Part shown: piece by piece, positions 9,318-17,525 of the stretch
Layout: every line of letters starts with the position of its first letter
How positions within the stretch are numbered: the first letter of the stretch is position 1
Assembly: GCF_000018585.1 (NCBI RefSeq)
Contig: NC_009976.1
Coordinates: 739,982 to 803,981 of the forward strand
DNA from: Prochlorococcus marinus str. MIT 9211
GTDB taxonomy: Bacteria > Cyanobacteriota > Cyanobacteriia > PCC-6307 > Cyanobiaceae
Length of the DNA stretch: 64,000 bases
Direction: 5' to 3'
Notes under the pieces: model-generated
What the model was told of the DNA's origin: nothing
The model's database searches: none
The model's input: the letters and a program-made list of their open reading frames with translations, nothing else
Made by a program: the position numbers and the translations under genes

Positions 9318-9578
9318 TCACAAAATACCTCTAGCAGCTAAACCTAGGATCGAACCTATCCCTAGGACATGTCCTAAGCAGTTTGCAGCTACTACAGAAG
9401 CGTGGCTTAAACCGCCAAAATATTTTGAATTTGGTATCTCAAAACCTTCATTAGGCTTTGCGATGTTTGCTCTTGCTATCGCGTAAGCGAGAACATTGCA
9501 TAGGATCATAACTACAGCACACTTTGGAGACCAGTGAAAGGTTGCTGGATCTGCTGTAGCCAATAAGGTCGTGATCAT
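9318..9578 (-). CDS. psaK: Photosystem I subunit PsaK
   Basis: PsaK is a small two-helix subunit at the edge of photosystem I that helps couple peripheral antenna and light-driven state changes. The 86-residue product has hydrophobic segments near residues 19-36 and 60-82. The intervening loop SKYFGGLSHASVVAANCLGH and the ending GLAARGIL match the family. A TATAAAG element lies about 35 bases upstream and could be the -10 box. The gene faces the dxs/flavoprotein pair convergently and is the most downstream of a minus-strand group with DUF3593, DUF2499 and a peroxiredoxin, though the roughly 80-base gap suggests its own promoter. Confidence 0.95.
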   Translation of the reverse strand: MITTLLATADPATFHWSPKCAVVMILCNVLAYAIARANIAKPNEGFEIPNSKYFGGLSHASVVAANCLGHVLGIGSILGLAARGIL

Positions 9579-9657
9579 TACTCTGTTAATGCACCTTAAT
9601 CATTCTCCTTTATAAAGCACATTTGACCACAAAGATTTGCTTCCTCTTAAGAGTTTT

Positions 9658-9984
9658 TTACCTCTTTTCTACAAGCAAGTTGAAGAAACCTAGTACTACC
9701 AAGCCATCGCTGATAGCAAGGAATAACTCAGCACCTCCATGTAACGGATCAACATTTGATAAATCTTGCCCATAAATGGTTTGGGCTAACACTGAACAGA
9801 CAATTGACATGAAGACAAATAAGAGAGTGAGCCTAAAGCCCCATAAAGATGTTTTTGGTATTAGCGAGCTTTTTTGAGCCCAATAAAGAAAAGCTATATA
9901 AGGCAAAAGAGATAAAATAAAGAAAGGGCTAGGGTCAATTGCTCCTATGGTTTCTATTAATGATTGAGAATTAAGTAGGTTCAT
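9658..9984 (-). CDS. DUF3593 membrane protein
   Basis: This is a 108-residue protein with three predicted membrane segments (FFILSLLPYIAFLYWA, FRLTLLFVFMSIVCSVLA, FLAISDGLVVLGFFNLLV). I recognise the family as DUF3593, which as I recall is restricted to cyanobacteria and plants. The conserved GGAELFLAISDG motif near the C-terminus is visible. Its start overlaps the stop of the DUF2499 gene upstream by four bases (ATGA at 9981-9984), so the two are translationally coupled. The function is unknown; the phylogenetic pattern and neighbourhood suggest the thylakoid. Confidence 0.82.
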   Translation of the reverse strand: MNLLNSQSLIETIGAIDPSPFFILSLLPYIAFLYWAQKSSLIPKTSLWGFRLTLLFVFMSIVCSVLAQTIYGQDLSNVDPLHGGAELFLAISDGLVVLGFFNLLVEKR

Positions 9985-10283
9985 GCCTTTCTCTGATCAA
10001 ATCTCAATAGGTTCCAAGCAGCAGCTGCAAGAGAAATATTTCCAAGTGTTGTAAGAATCGCTTGTATAACAACTAAACCCATTAACTTTTCTGAATTGTC
10101 GTATATGTGCCAGGTTATTGCTGCCATAGCGCTAGCAAGATTGGGCAGCATTGCAATTGCAAGCCAGTTGTAAGCTTTGTTTGAAGTTCTTTTGCCAAGT
10201 AATGAGATAAGAAAGATTGCTAATGTCCACTCAATCAATGTGGCAAGATGAATTGTCCAAGTACCTAGTGATAATGCATGCAT
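9981..10283 (-). CDS. DUF2499 membrane protein
   Basis: This 100-residue protein opens with MHALSLGTWTIHLATLIEWTL... and has three hydrophobic segments. W9, H12 and E18 in the first helix, and AITWHIYDN in the middle, are the kind of conserved polar-in-membrane residues seen in DUF2499. The family is found in cyanobacteria and plastid-bearing eukaryotes. It is coupled by a four-base overlap to DUF3593 and starts 3 bases after the peroxiredoxin gene ends, so the three are probably one transcript. Role unknown; a thylakoid assembly or transport role is only an inference. Confidence 0.82.
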   Translation of the reverse strand: MHALSLGTWTIHLATLIEWTLAIFLISLLGKRTSNKAYNWLAIAMLPNLASAMAAITWHIYDNSEKLMGLVVIQAILTTLGNISLAAAAWNLLRFDQRKA

Positions 10284-10286
10284 TAA

Positions 10287-10838
10287 TTAGACCTGTAACT
10301 CAGTCAGTTTTTTTAAAACATCCGTAGGATGTTTTAATGGGTTTACATTCATCCAACTGTATCTAATAACTCCTTCTGGATCTATTAGAAAAGTATTTCG
10401 TTTGCTATAGGGTTTATTCCAGGAACTGTATTTCTCGCTAACTATCCCTTGTAGATCTGTTAGAAGAGTAAAGCTTAAACTCTCTTTTGAACAGAAGCTT
10501 TCATGGCTTTCCTGTATGTCATTACTTATACCTACTATCATTGCATTTAGTTTTTCAAATTCAGGGCTTAGCTTTTCAAAGGACCTTGCTTCTATTGTAC
10601 ATCCAGAAGTAAAATCTTTTGGATAAAAATATAATACAGTCCATACACCTTTGAAATCAGAAAGCTTCCATAAATCTTTATCTGGATTATTCTTAGAATA
10701 TCCATCTAGCTCAAAGTATGGTGCCTTATCACCTATATTTATATTATTTGAATTTATTGCATACGTAGGAGAGGCAATAAGGAAAACTACTAATATAGTC
10801 GCTAGATTCTTGCTTAATATTCTTATTAGGTTAAGCAT
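10287..10838 (-). CDS. Exported peroxiredoxin Q (BCP-type)
   Basis: This is a 183-residue peroxiredoxin of the PrxQ/BCP subfamily that reduces hydrogen and organic peroxides with thioredoxin-type donors. Residues 1-27 form a signal peptide (hydrophobic core LATILVVFLIA, cleavage after TYA), so it is predicted to act in the thylakoid lumen or periplasm. The peroxidatic cysteine is C80 in FYPKDFTSGC. The usual second Cys five residues later is Arg; C116 (SHESFCSKES) is placed to be the resolving residue, as in the other BCP subtype. It heads the group peroxiredoxin-DUF2499-DUF3593. Confidence 0.9.
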   Translation of the reverse strand: MLNLIRILSKNLATILVVFLIASPTYAINSNNINIGDKAPYFELDGYSKNNPDKDLWKLSDFKGVWTVLYFYPKDFTSGCTIEARSFEKLSPEFEKLNAMIVGISNDIQESHESFCSKESLSFTLLTDLQGIVSEKYSSWNKPYSKRNTFLIDPEGVIRYSWMNVNPLKHPTDVLKKLTELQV

Positions 10839-10889
10839 TATGTATCTATTTATTGTTTTTATTAAGTGCTGAAAATGTTAAATTGATGC

Positions 10890-11126
10890 TTATACTTTAC
10901 TAAGGTCTATACCCATTGCCTTTGCGTATGAGTTGAGTCCTTTCTTTTGAATTGTCTTCAGAGTTCGTGTTGTGACTCTTACCTTTATCCATTTCTTGCC
11001 CTCTTCCCACCAAAGCTTTCTTTGTTGCAGATTTGCTTGCTGTAATTTTTTGGTCCGTATATGAGAATGACTCACTGCCATTCCGTTGTTGGCTCTAGTA
11101 CCAGAAAGATCGCATACTCTAGACAT
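10890..11126 (-). CDS. rpmB: 50S ribosomal protein L28
   Basis: This 78-residue ribosomal protein has the L28 pattern [20 protein letters not shown] at the N-terminus, the basic middle with RTKK and the [19 protein letters not shown] region. The CxxC zinc pair of some L28 proteins is absent (only C5 is seen), so this is the zinc-free form. It stands alone between htpG and the peroxiredoxin gene on the minus strand, with about 60 bases on each side. Confidence 0.97.
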   Translation of the reverse strand: MSRVCDLSGTRANNGMAVSHSHIRTKKLQQANLQQRKLWWEEGKKWIKVRVTTRTLKTIQKKGLNSYAKAMGIDLSKV

Positions 11127-11187
11127 TTAATTTATACCCGAGACTGGTATTTGGATTTCAAAAATATAATAACAAAGAATGAGTGCC

Positions 11188-13086
11188 TTAAAGGACTTTG
11201 CTAATTAACTTTCCCATTAGCTCGGCATTTCTTTTTTGGAACTCAGCTATGGCTTTAGGTTCAAGCCCTCCAACGCTTAATCGAGCCATGTCGTATAAAT
11301 GTACTGCAATTTCTTTAGTAAGCGAATCGTTAGTTGACTGCTGACCTGGCCCTAAGAGAATTGAAGCTGCCTTAAGCTCTGCAAGTCCTTTGACTAAAGG
11401 GTGACTTCTGTTGACCAAGAGTACATGGTGGTCAGGAAGGCCTGGTAGCTTCTGTTCCATTAAGGCACCAATATCGTTAATTCTTCTCATTTGTTCTGGC
11501 AATAGGATCATTGCAGGAACAGAGTTATCTCCTTTGAGAGCATGAACTTGAATAGTTACTTTCTCATCATTAATACAATCTTTCATAAGATCCCTAATAT
11601 TATCTGACTTGCTTTCTCCGTCACTTTCAATAATTTCTGGTGAGTCGTCTCTTAGGTTTTCATCTAGTTCAGAATCGACTCTTTGAAAGTTTATATCTTC
11701 GTTTCTAGCTTCGAGCCATGGAATGAATTGAGTATCAATAAGTGTTTCTGTCATTAATACTTCTGCTCCTTGTCCTTTCCATAGATCTAATGTATTTGCC
11801 TGACCTATTTCATCAGTACAGTAAAGGATTCTTTTTTTAGTCTGATCTTCTAGCCTATTTAAATAACTTTTTATAGTTGTATAGCTTTTATCTTCATAAG
11901 TAATATCATCTTTATTGTCAGCTGAAGAATTATTAGTAGTTCTGAAGATAATAATATCTTCTACTTGGTTGGCAAATTTATCATCTTCCATTGCTCCTAT
12001 TTTTATAAAAGGGGAAACTGACTCCCATATTTCTCCATAAAATGAAGGCTTTTCATCCTTTAATGTCTTAAGCTTATCTGAAATTTTCTTTGCAACAAAG
12101 TTGCCTATAGATCTAACTTTCCTATCAGTCTGTAGTGCACTCCTGCTAACATTTAATGGTATATCTGTTGAATCAATAACCCCTCTTAAAGGAAGTAAGT
12201 ATCTAGGTACTACCTCTTTTACTGAATCACTTACGTAGACTTGGTTGCAATATAATTTAATTTCACCATTCTCCCAATCTGCTCTTCCACCTATCTTAGG
12301 AAAGAATAAAATGCCTTGAAGGCTGTAAGGATAATCTGTATTTAAGTGTATCCAAAACAATGGTTCACCCTGGAAAGGGTATAGATATTTATATAGCTCT
12401 ATATAATCTTCTTCTGTTAATTCCTGAGTACTTTTCCTCCAAGGAGGGTTCATTTGATTTATTACTTCATCTTCTAAACAAACCTCAACTGGCATAAAGT
12501 CACAATATTTTTTTATTAGTGTTTTGATTCTCGTAGGCTCGATATATTCTAGCTCTTCTTCCATTAAATGAAGGACAACATCAGTACCTACCTCTGGCTT
12601 CTCTGTCTTTTCGAGGCTAAAGTTTGGAGACCCATCACAACTCCACTTGACAGCTTTGGAATCTTCTTTTGCAGATTTTGTAAGTAGTTCAACATTCTTT
12701 GCAACCATAAAACTTGAATAGAAACCTAAGCCAAAATGTCCAATGATGCCGTCTTGTTCCTGTTTATATTTCTCTAGAAATTCTTCAGCACTTGAAAAGG
12801 CAACTTGATTAATATACTTTTTCACTTCATCAGAAGTCATTCCTATTCCATTGTCTGAAATAGTTAGTGTTTTATTTTCTCTATTGATCTTTATATTTAT
12901 CTTTGCATTTTCTTCTCCAATACAGTCACCTGCTATAGCGGCCATCCGTCGTTTATTTATTGCATCTACACTGTTGCTTACAAGCTCTCTTAAAAATATC
13001 TCGTGATCTGAATAAACTGCTTTTTTTATTATTGGAAAAATATTCTCGGTATGTATCTGAATTTGTCCTTCTTCGATAACAGTCAT
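11188..13086 (-). CDS. htpG: HSP90 chaperone HtpG
   Basis: This 632-residue HSP90-family ATPase chaperone has the normal bacterial length. The GHKL ATP-binding domain shows RELVSNSVDAINK near residue 34, TISDNGIGMT near residue 75 and GHFGLGFYSSFMVA near residue 115. The middle domain has NVSRSALQ with the ATP-contacting arginine, and the C-terminal dimerisation region carries PDHHVLLVN and ends in ELMGKLISKVL. Cyanobacterial HtpG is needed under heat, cold and oxidative stress and acts on phycobilisome linkers and a tetrapyrrole enzyme in other species. Confidence 0.97.
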   Translation of the reverse strand: MTVIEEGQIQIHTENIFPIIKKAVYSDHEIFLRELVSNSVDAINKRRMAAIAGDCIGEENAKINIKINRENKTLTISDNGIGMTSDEVKKYINQVAFSSAEEFLEKYKQEQDGIIGHFGLGFYSSFMVAKNVELLTKSAKEDSKAVKWSCDGSPNFSLEKTEKPEVGTDVVLHLMEEELEYIEPTRIKTLIKKYCDFMPVEVCLEDEVINQMNPPWRKSTQELTEEDYIELYKYLYPFQGEPLFWIHLNTDYPYSLQGILFFPKIGGRADWENGEIKLYCNQVYVSDSVKEVVPRYLLPLRGVIDSTDIPLNVSRSALQTDRKVRSIGNFVAKKISDKLKTLKDEKPSFYGEIWESVSPFIKIGAMEDDKFANQVEDIIIFRTTNNSSADNKDDITYEDKSYTTIKSYLNRLEDQTKKRILYCTDEIGQANTLDLWKGQGAEVLMTETLIDTQFIPWLEARNEDINFQRVDSELDENLRDDSPEIIESDGESKSDNIRDLMKDCINDEKVTIQVHALKGDNSVPAMILLPEQMRRINDIGALMEQKLPGLPDHHVLLVNRSHPLVKGLAELKAASILLGPGQQSTNDSLTKEIAVHLYDMARLSVGGLEPKAIAEFQKRNAELMGKLISKVL

Positions 13087-13170
13087 AGATAATCCCTTGG
13101 TTAGTCAACCTTAGGATCATCTATACTCTTTTCCAAAGGATTTAAGGGAGTATTGACCGTACCTACTAGT

Positions 13171-13392
13171 TTAGTTTATTTGCAAATCAGGTCTTTCTTC
13201 TGCAATTACAGCACCTTTTACTGGGCAAACTTCTAAGCAAACTCCGCAGTCAATACAAGTATTGAAGTCTATGTAGTAATAGTTCGTGCCTTTCATATTT
13301 CCCCCTTGCCCTGGCTTAATACATTCAACCGGACAGGCCTGGAAACAAGATGCTACTCCCTCACATATATCACTAACAATTGTATGTGGCAT
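13171..13392 (-). CDS. Small dicluster ferredoxin
   Basis: This 73-residue soluble electron carrier has a complete C-terminal [4Fe-4S] motif (C46, C49, C52, C56-Pro). Its first cluster motif is unusual: C10, C16 and C20-Pro with five residues between the first two cysteines and no canonical CxxCxxC. C24 is an extra cysteine after it. This CEGVxxC arrangement is recognisable from a family of small bacterial ferredoxins, and the first cluster may be [3Fe-4S]. It is not PsaC, which has two canonical motifs. It lies 4 bases downstream of hisZ on the same strand. Redox partner unknown. Confidence 0.88.
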   Translation of the reverse strand: MPHTIVSDICEGVASCFQACPVECIKPGQGGNMKGTNYYYIDFNTCIDCGVCLEVCPVKGAVIAEERPDLQIN

Positions 13393-13396
13393 TCTT

Positions 13397-14575
13397 TTAA
13401 CTATTAATCCATTTGAGTTTGGTACATTTTCTTTGGTTCACAAGCTTCATTGCGTGATCTTCATTTATGCATGAGTTTAGTTCAATTATGGCAACATATC
13501 CTTTTTCGTGGAGCTTAGCTTGGCATTCTATGGCATCCTTAATAGTTTTATTTGGTCCATAAGCTACAAGAATTCTTTCAGGGTTAGTATCGAATGTTTC
13601 TAATCTAGTATTTAATTCTCTTATTTTGTCTATTGAATAACTAAACCCAGCGGCTATTTCATCTTCTGGATTTTCGTTAAACATCTTTACTAACTCGTCA
13701 TATCTTCCTCCTCTTGCAATAACTACGGGTGTCTCTCTCGTATTGCATACAAGTTCAAATACAATACCAGTATACAGTTCGTAATGTGGTTTAAACGTAG
13801 GATCTAATTGTAATTGAATATTGTACTTATTACTTATTGGTTCTATGATATTAAAAATTTTAGTTAATGAATCTAAGATCTTATTATTGCCATACAAAGA
13901 TTCTAGAGTTTTTATTACATTCCTAGGACTTCCCCTAAGTTCTTGTAGTAGTTTCAACGTATTCCTTTCATCAAAGTCGAGTTCTAGTTTCTCTATTTCA
14001 ATTAAGTCGAAATTCGACAATATATCTGTAACCTTTTCTTTGCTGCTCTTGGAGAATTTAGAAATTATAAGCTCCATTAATGAAATATGATTTATTAGAA
14101 GTATTGGCATTGAAGACTCATCTATATTTAGCTTTTTTAGTGATTCTATTAGTAGATATAGTAATTCAACCTCTATTTCCATCCCCTCAATACCAAAAAG
14201 TTCTACTCCACTTTGCAGGCTTTCATCTATAACTATTTTCCCATCACTTTCTTCTCTGCTTTTAAAGATTGTTCCTGACGCCCAAAGTCTCAATGGTCTT
14301 GGTTCAGCAACATACCTTGTCGAAGCTGCTCGTGCTATTGATGCAGTCATTTCTGGTCTTAATCCAACTGGCTCATCAATTACCAACTTCAAAATTTCTT
14401 TGCTATCTATACCTCCACCCGCCATTAATGTCTTTAAACCTTCTACCTGTGGAGGCGCTACCTCTTGGTATCCCCACTTTTTATATATTTCAGATAGTTT
14501 TGTTGCTAGTAAGTTGTTTTCTTCAACTTGCCTAGGGTTTAATTCTTTAGATCCCAATGTGCTTTGTTTTGCCAT
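13397..14575 (-). CDS. hisZ: ATP phosphoribosyltransferase regulatory subunit HisZ
   Basis: HisZ is a catalytically dead histidyl-tRNA-synthetase paralogue that binds the short-form HisG and makes it active and histidine-sensitive. The 392-residue product has the class II synthetase core: GYQEVAPPQVE near residue 35, GLRPEMTASIAR near residue 71 and a degenerate motif 3 near RGGRYDELV at residue 290. It lacks the tRNA-binding anticodon domain and is shorter than HisS, which supports HisZ. hisG is not in the window. The gene is 11 bases downstream of an IMPase-family gene. Confidence 0.92.
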   Translation of the reverse strand: MAKQSTLGSKELNPRQVEENNLLATKLSEIYKKWGYQEVAPPQVEGLKTLMAGGGIDSKEILKLVIDEPVGLRPEMTASIARAASTRYVAEPRPLRLWASGTIFKSREESDGKIVIDESLQSGVELFGIEGMEIEVELLYLLIESLKKLNIDESSMPILLINHISLMELIISKFSKSSKEKVTDILSNFDLIEIEKLELDFDERNTLKLLQELRGSPRNVIKTLESLYGNNKILDSLTKIFNIIEPISNKYNIQLQLDPTFKPHYELYTGIVFELVCNTRETPVVIARGGRYDELVKMFNENPEDEIAAGFSYSIDKIRELNTRLETFDTNPERILVAYGPNKTIKDAIECQAKLHEKGYVAIIELNSCINEDHAMKLVNQRKCTKLKWINS

Positions 14576-14586
14576 TAATTACTCCC

Positions 14587-15483
14587 TTAAGAAGAACCCT
14601 CAATATTTGTTTTGAGGTTATTTTCTGAATATGTGTTCACATCAAATGGATTAACTTTAATTAGTTCCTCTACAAGCTCTTTATATATTGATTGATTACA
14701 TGCAATTATTCGACCGTTATTAAGATCAAAATCTTCAGCTTTATAGTCAGACACCCTACCGCCAGCTAATTCTACTATTGGTACTCCAGCAGCTAAGTCC
14801 CATTTCGATAGGCCTCTTTCCCAGTAACCATCGACTCTGCCATTAGATACAAAGGCCATATCAACTGCTGCAGCACCTGCTCTCCTAACACCTCTAGTCT
14901 TATGCGTTAGCCAGCAAAACTCTGCATAATTGTTGTTAATTTCACTATGCCTATCGTATGCAAAACCAGTTACTAATAAAGAATCTATCAATGACTTGGT
15001 TGATGACACTGTATTTTTTTGATTATTGCAGAATGAGCCTATAGATGGACAGCCCCAATAAAGCTCTTTAAAAAAGGGGACTGAGATACTCCCTAATAGA
15101 GGTCTGTCATTCCAAGTTAAACCTACTGATGTAGCAAAGAAGGGATATCCATGGGCAAAATTTGTTGTTCCATCTAAAGGATCAATACACCATTTTAAAT
15201 TTGTATTCTTACCGGATGCTCCACTTTCTTCAGCATATATTCCAATATTTGGGGTTTCTTTTCTTAAGAGCTTAATTATTAACTGCTCCGACTCAATATC
15301 TGCATTCGTTACAAGATCACCCTTTCTACCCTTATTCTTTATTGAATTAATGTCCCCGTAGTATTTCATCAATAATTCTCCCCCTTGTTGGGCGGCATTC
15401 TTTCCAATCTCTAGTAGCGAATAGAGGTCTGAATTGTCTAAGCAAGAATCTTCAGCTGCTTTTTCGCAAATTAATGGAGTCAT
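14587..15483 (-). CDS. Inositol-monophosphatase family protein (SuhB/HisN-like)
   Basis: This is a 298-residue Mg-dependent phosphatase of the IMPase fold. It shows the metal-binding glutamate in YAEESG near residue 84, IDPLDGTTNFAHGYP near residue 100 and the second metal site WDLAAGVPIVELAGG near residue 225. Members act on inositol phosphates, histidinol phosphate, fructose bisphosphate or PAP. Its position 11 bases before hisZ makes histidinol-phosphate phosphatase (HisN) an attractive possibility. Sequence alone does not separate the options. Confidence 0.88.
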   Translation of the reverse strand: MTPLICEKAAEDSCLDNSDLYSLLEIGKNAAQQGGELLMKYYGDINSIKNKGRKGDLVTNADIESEQLIIKLLRKETPNIGIYAEESGASGKNTNLKWCIDPLDGTTNFAHGYPFFATSVGLTWNDRPLLGSISVPFFKELYWGCPSIGSFCNNQKNTVSSTKSLIDSLLVTGFAYDRHSEINNNYAEFCWLTHKTRGVRRAGAAAVDMAFVSNGRVDGYWERGLSKWDLAAGVPIVELAGGRVSDYKAEDFDLNNGRIIACNQSIYKELVEELIKVNPFDVNTYSENNLKTNIEGSS

Positions 15484-15593
15484 TGATTTATTAGTGGCAT
15501 TTTGTAATTGCTGATTATTTTATTGTTCTTGGTTTTGATTAGATAACATTCTAGCCTCCTGCTAGATTCAGTATTCTCTTTGGAGAACATCTT

Positions 15594-15680
15594 GGAGAGG
15601 TGGCCGAGTGGTCGAAGGCGCAGCACTGGAAATGCTGTATAGGGGCAACTCTATCGAGGGTTCGAATCCCTCCCTCTCCG
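15594..15680 (+). tRNA. tRNA-Ser (anticodon GGA)
   Basis: This 87-base class II tRNA has acceptor stem GGAGAGG pairing with CCTCTCC and a G discriminator, as expected for serine. The D-arm GGCCGAGTGGTCGAAGGC, the anticodon loop CTGGAAA with GGA, an extended variable arm and the T-loop GGTTCGAATCC are all present. CCA is not encoded. It reads UCC/UCU codons. The gene lies between the IMPase-family gene and pstB, both on the opposite strand. A 6-bp inverted repeat, TCTAGC/GCTAGA, lies just upstream around 15550-15566. Confidence 0.97.
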
Positions 15681-15746
15681 TTATAGTTTTTTTAAGTTCC
15701 CGAAAAGTAGTTATTTCTAGCTTAACTACTATCTTGTCCTATTAAC

Positions 15747-16559
15747 TTATCCAAATTTTCCTGAGATATAGTCTTGTGTTAGTTTTTGGGAAGGTGAACT
15801 AAATATTGTCTCAGTTTCATTAAATTCAACTAGGTAACCTACTTTCCCTCCTGAGACTCCTTCTAATACCTCTGCATTATAAAAGGCTGTCATGTCACTT
15901 ACCCTAAGGGCTTGTTGCATGTTATGTGTAACTATAATTATCGTATAACTTTTTTTAAGTTCATGCATAGTCTCTTCAATCTTAAGAGTTGAAATTGGAT
16001 CTAATGCAGAACAAGGTTCATCCATAAGTATAACTTCAGGCTCAATTGCTATTGTTCTTGCAATACATAGTCTTTGTTGTTGACCACCTGATAAGGAATA
16101 GCCACTTTCATTTAACTTGTCTTTGCACTCATCCCATACAGCAGCCTTTCGCAATGATTGTTCAACAAGCTCATCCATATCTCCCGTATAACCATTTATC
16201 CTTGCGCCAAACGCAATATTTTCAAAGATACTTTTAGGGAAAGGATTTGGTTGCTGAAAGACCATGCCAATTTTCCGCCTTACTTCTACAGGATCTATTG
16301 TTGGATGATATAGGTCTGTACCCTCAAACAAAATTCGACCTTTTAACGAACAACTTGGAATTAGATCATTCATACGATTAATTGCTCTAAGTACTGTTGA
16401 TTTGCCGCAGCCCGATGGGCCAATGAGAGCGGTAACCTTGCCTCTTGGAATATCACAATAAATATTTCTGACGGCATCAAAATCCCCATAGCTTATTGTT
16501 ACATTCTGGAGTGATATAGAAGCATCACCTTTTATTAGTTTATCTTGGGGTATTTTCAT
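15747..16559 (-). CDS. pstB: Phosphate ABC transporter ATP-binding protein PstB
   Basis: PstB (270 residues) powers high-affinity phosphate uptake through PstCA. The Walker A motif GPSGCGKST sits near residue 52, the signature [16 protein letters not shown] near residue 155 and the Walker B motif [13 protein letters not shown] near residue 175, followed by the H-loop [17 protein letters not shown] and an ending DYISGKFG are PstB-typical. It is the last gene of pstC-pstA-pstB, 49 bases after pstA. Induction under phosphate starvation by PhoBR is expected from the family. Confidence 0.97.
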   Translation of the reverse strand: MKIPQDKLIKGDASISLQNVTISYGDFDAVRNIYCDIPRGKVTALIGPSGCGKSTVLRAINRMNDLIPSCSLKGRILFEGTDLYHPTIDPVEVRRKIGMVFQQPNPFPKSIFENIAFGARINGYTGDMDELVEQSLRKAAVWDECKDKLNESGYSLSGGQQQRLCIARTIAIEPEVILMDEPCSALDPISTLKIEETMHELKKSYTIIIVTHNMQQALRVSDMTAFYNAEVLEGVSGGKVGYLVEFNETETIFSSPSQKLTQDYISGKFG

Positions 16560-16608
16560 CTTATTTTTTTTGAGCTTAAAGAATTGTTAGTTATACTTTA
16601 GTACTATT

Positions 16609-17502
16609 TTACTTATTTGATGCTATTTTACTTATCAATCTTGAAAATAGGTTCATTCCAAGTAACAGTATTACCAAGACAAAGGAGGCAGCCCAGGCCA
16701 ATTCATTTTGAGCTTCATATGGTTCGAGTGCGAAGTTATAAATAAGAACAGATAGTGAGGACATTTCATAAAATATATCACTTATAGATGTTATATGATA
16801 ATAAGAAAATAATGCTGTAAATATTAGCGGTGCTGTTTCTCCAGCGGCTCTAGCGAGGCCTAGCACAATACCAGTAGCAATTGACCTAAAAGCACTTGGC
16901 AAGGTTATAAAAAGAATTGTTGTAAACATAGAGGCACCAAGGCCTAAGGCACCTCTTCTAAGATCATCTGGTACTAACTTAAGACCTTCGTCAGTAGTCT
17001 TAATTACTGTTGGCAACATTATAATAGATAATGCAATTCCTCCGGCTAAACCACTAAATGTACTCCCTAAAAAAATCTTTGTAACTACTATAATTGAATA
17101 AACAAATACCCCAGCTATTATAGAAGGTATTCCTGAAAGTACATTTGTTCCAAATCTAATAAATCTTGCAAAAGAACCACCTTTTGAATATTCAGCTAAA
17201 TATATTCCTCCTCCTATTCCTATAGGAACAGCAATTACTGAAGCTATTCCACTAATTATAAATGTTCCAACAATTGCATTGCCAATTCCTCCAGCAGATC
17301 CAAGGTCATCACCAGGTGGTTGAGGCTCTAGAACTAATAAGTCCCAACTTATTAAGGATCCACCCTTAAATATGATATACATTAAAACAAGAATTAGTGG
17401 AAGTACAGCAATAAATGAGAATATTCCAGCTATAATTGTGAAAGCCCTACTGGTTATATTCCTTGTCAGATTGGATTTGTAAGTTAAATCAGTTTTTTTC
17501 AT
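16609..17502 (-). CDS. pstA: Phosphate ABC transporter permease PstA
   Basis: This 297-residue integral membrane permease has about six membrane segments. The transporter inner-membrane loop LRRGALGLGASMFTTILFI (near residues 182-200) contacts the ATPase. The first segment, near residues 15-45, is followed by the periplasmic loop with PQPPGDDLGSAGGIGNAI, typical of PstA. It lies 23 bases after pstC. With PstC it forms the phosphate channel. Confidence 0.96.
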   Translation of the reverse strand: MKKTDLTYKSNLTRNITSRAFTIIAGIFSFIAVLPLILVLMYIIFKGGSLISWDLLVLEPQPPGDDLGSAGGIGNAIVGTFIISGIASVIAVPIGIGGGIYLAEYSKGGSFARFIRFGTNVLSGIPSIIAGVFVYSIIVVTKIFLGSTFSGLAGGIALSIIMLPTVIKTTDEGLKLVPDDLRRGALGLGASMFTTILFITLPSAFRSIATGIVLGLARAAGETAPLIFTALFSYYHITSISDIFYEMSSLSVLIYNFALEPYEAQNELAWAASFVLVILLLGMNLFSRLISKIASNK

Positions 17503-17525
17503 ATCTTATAGGATTTTGATATTTA

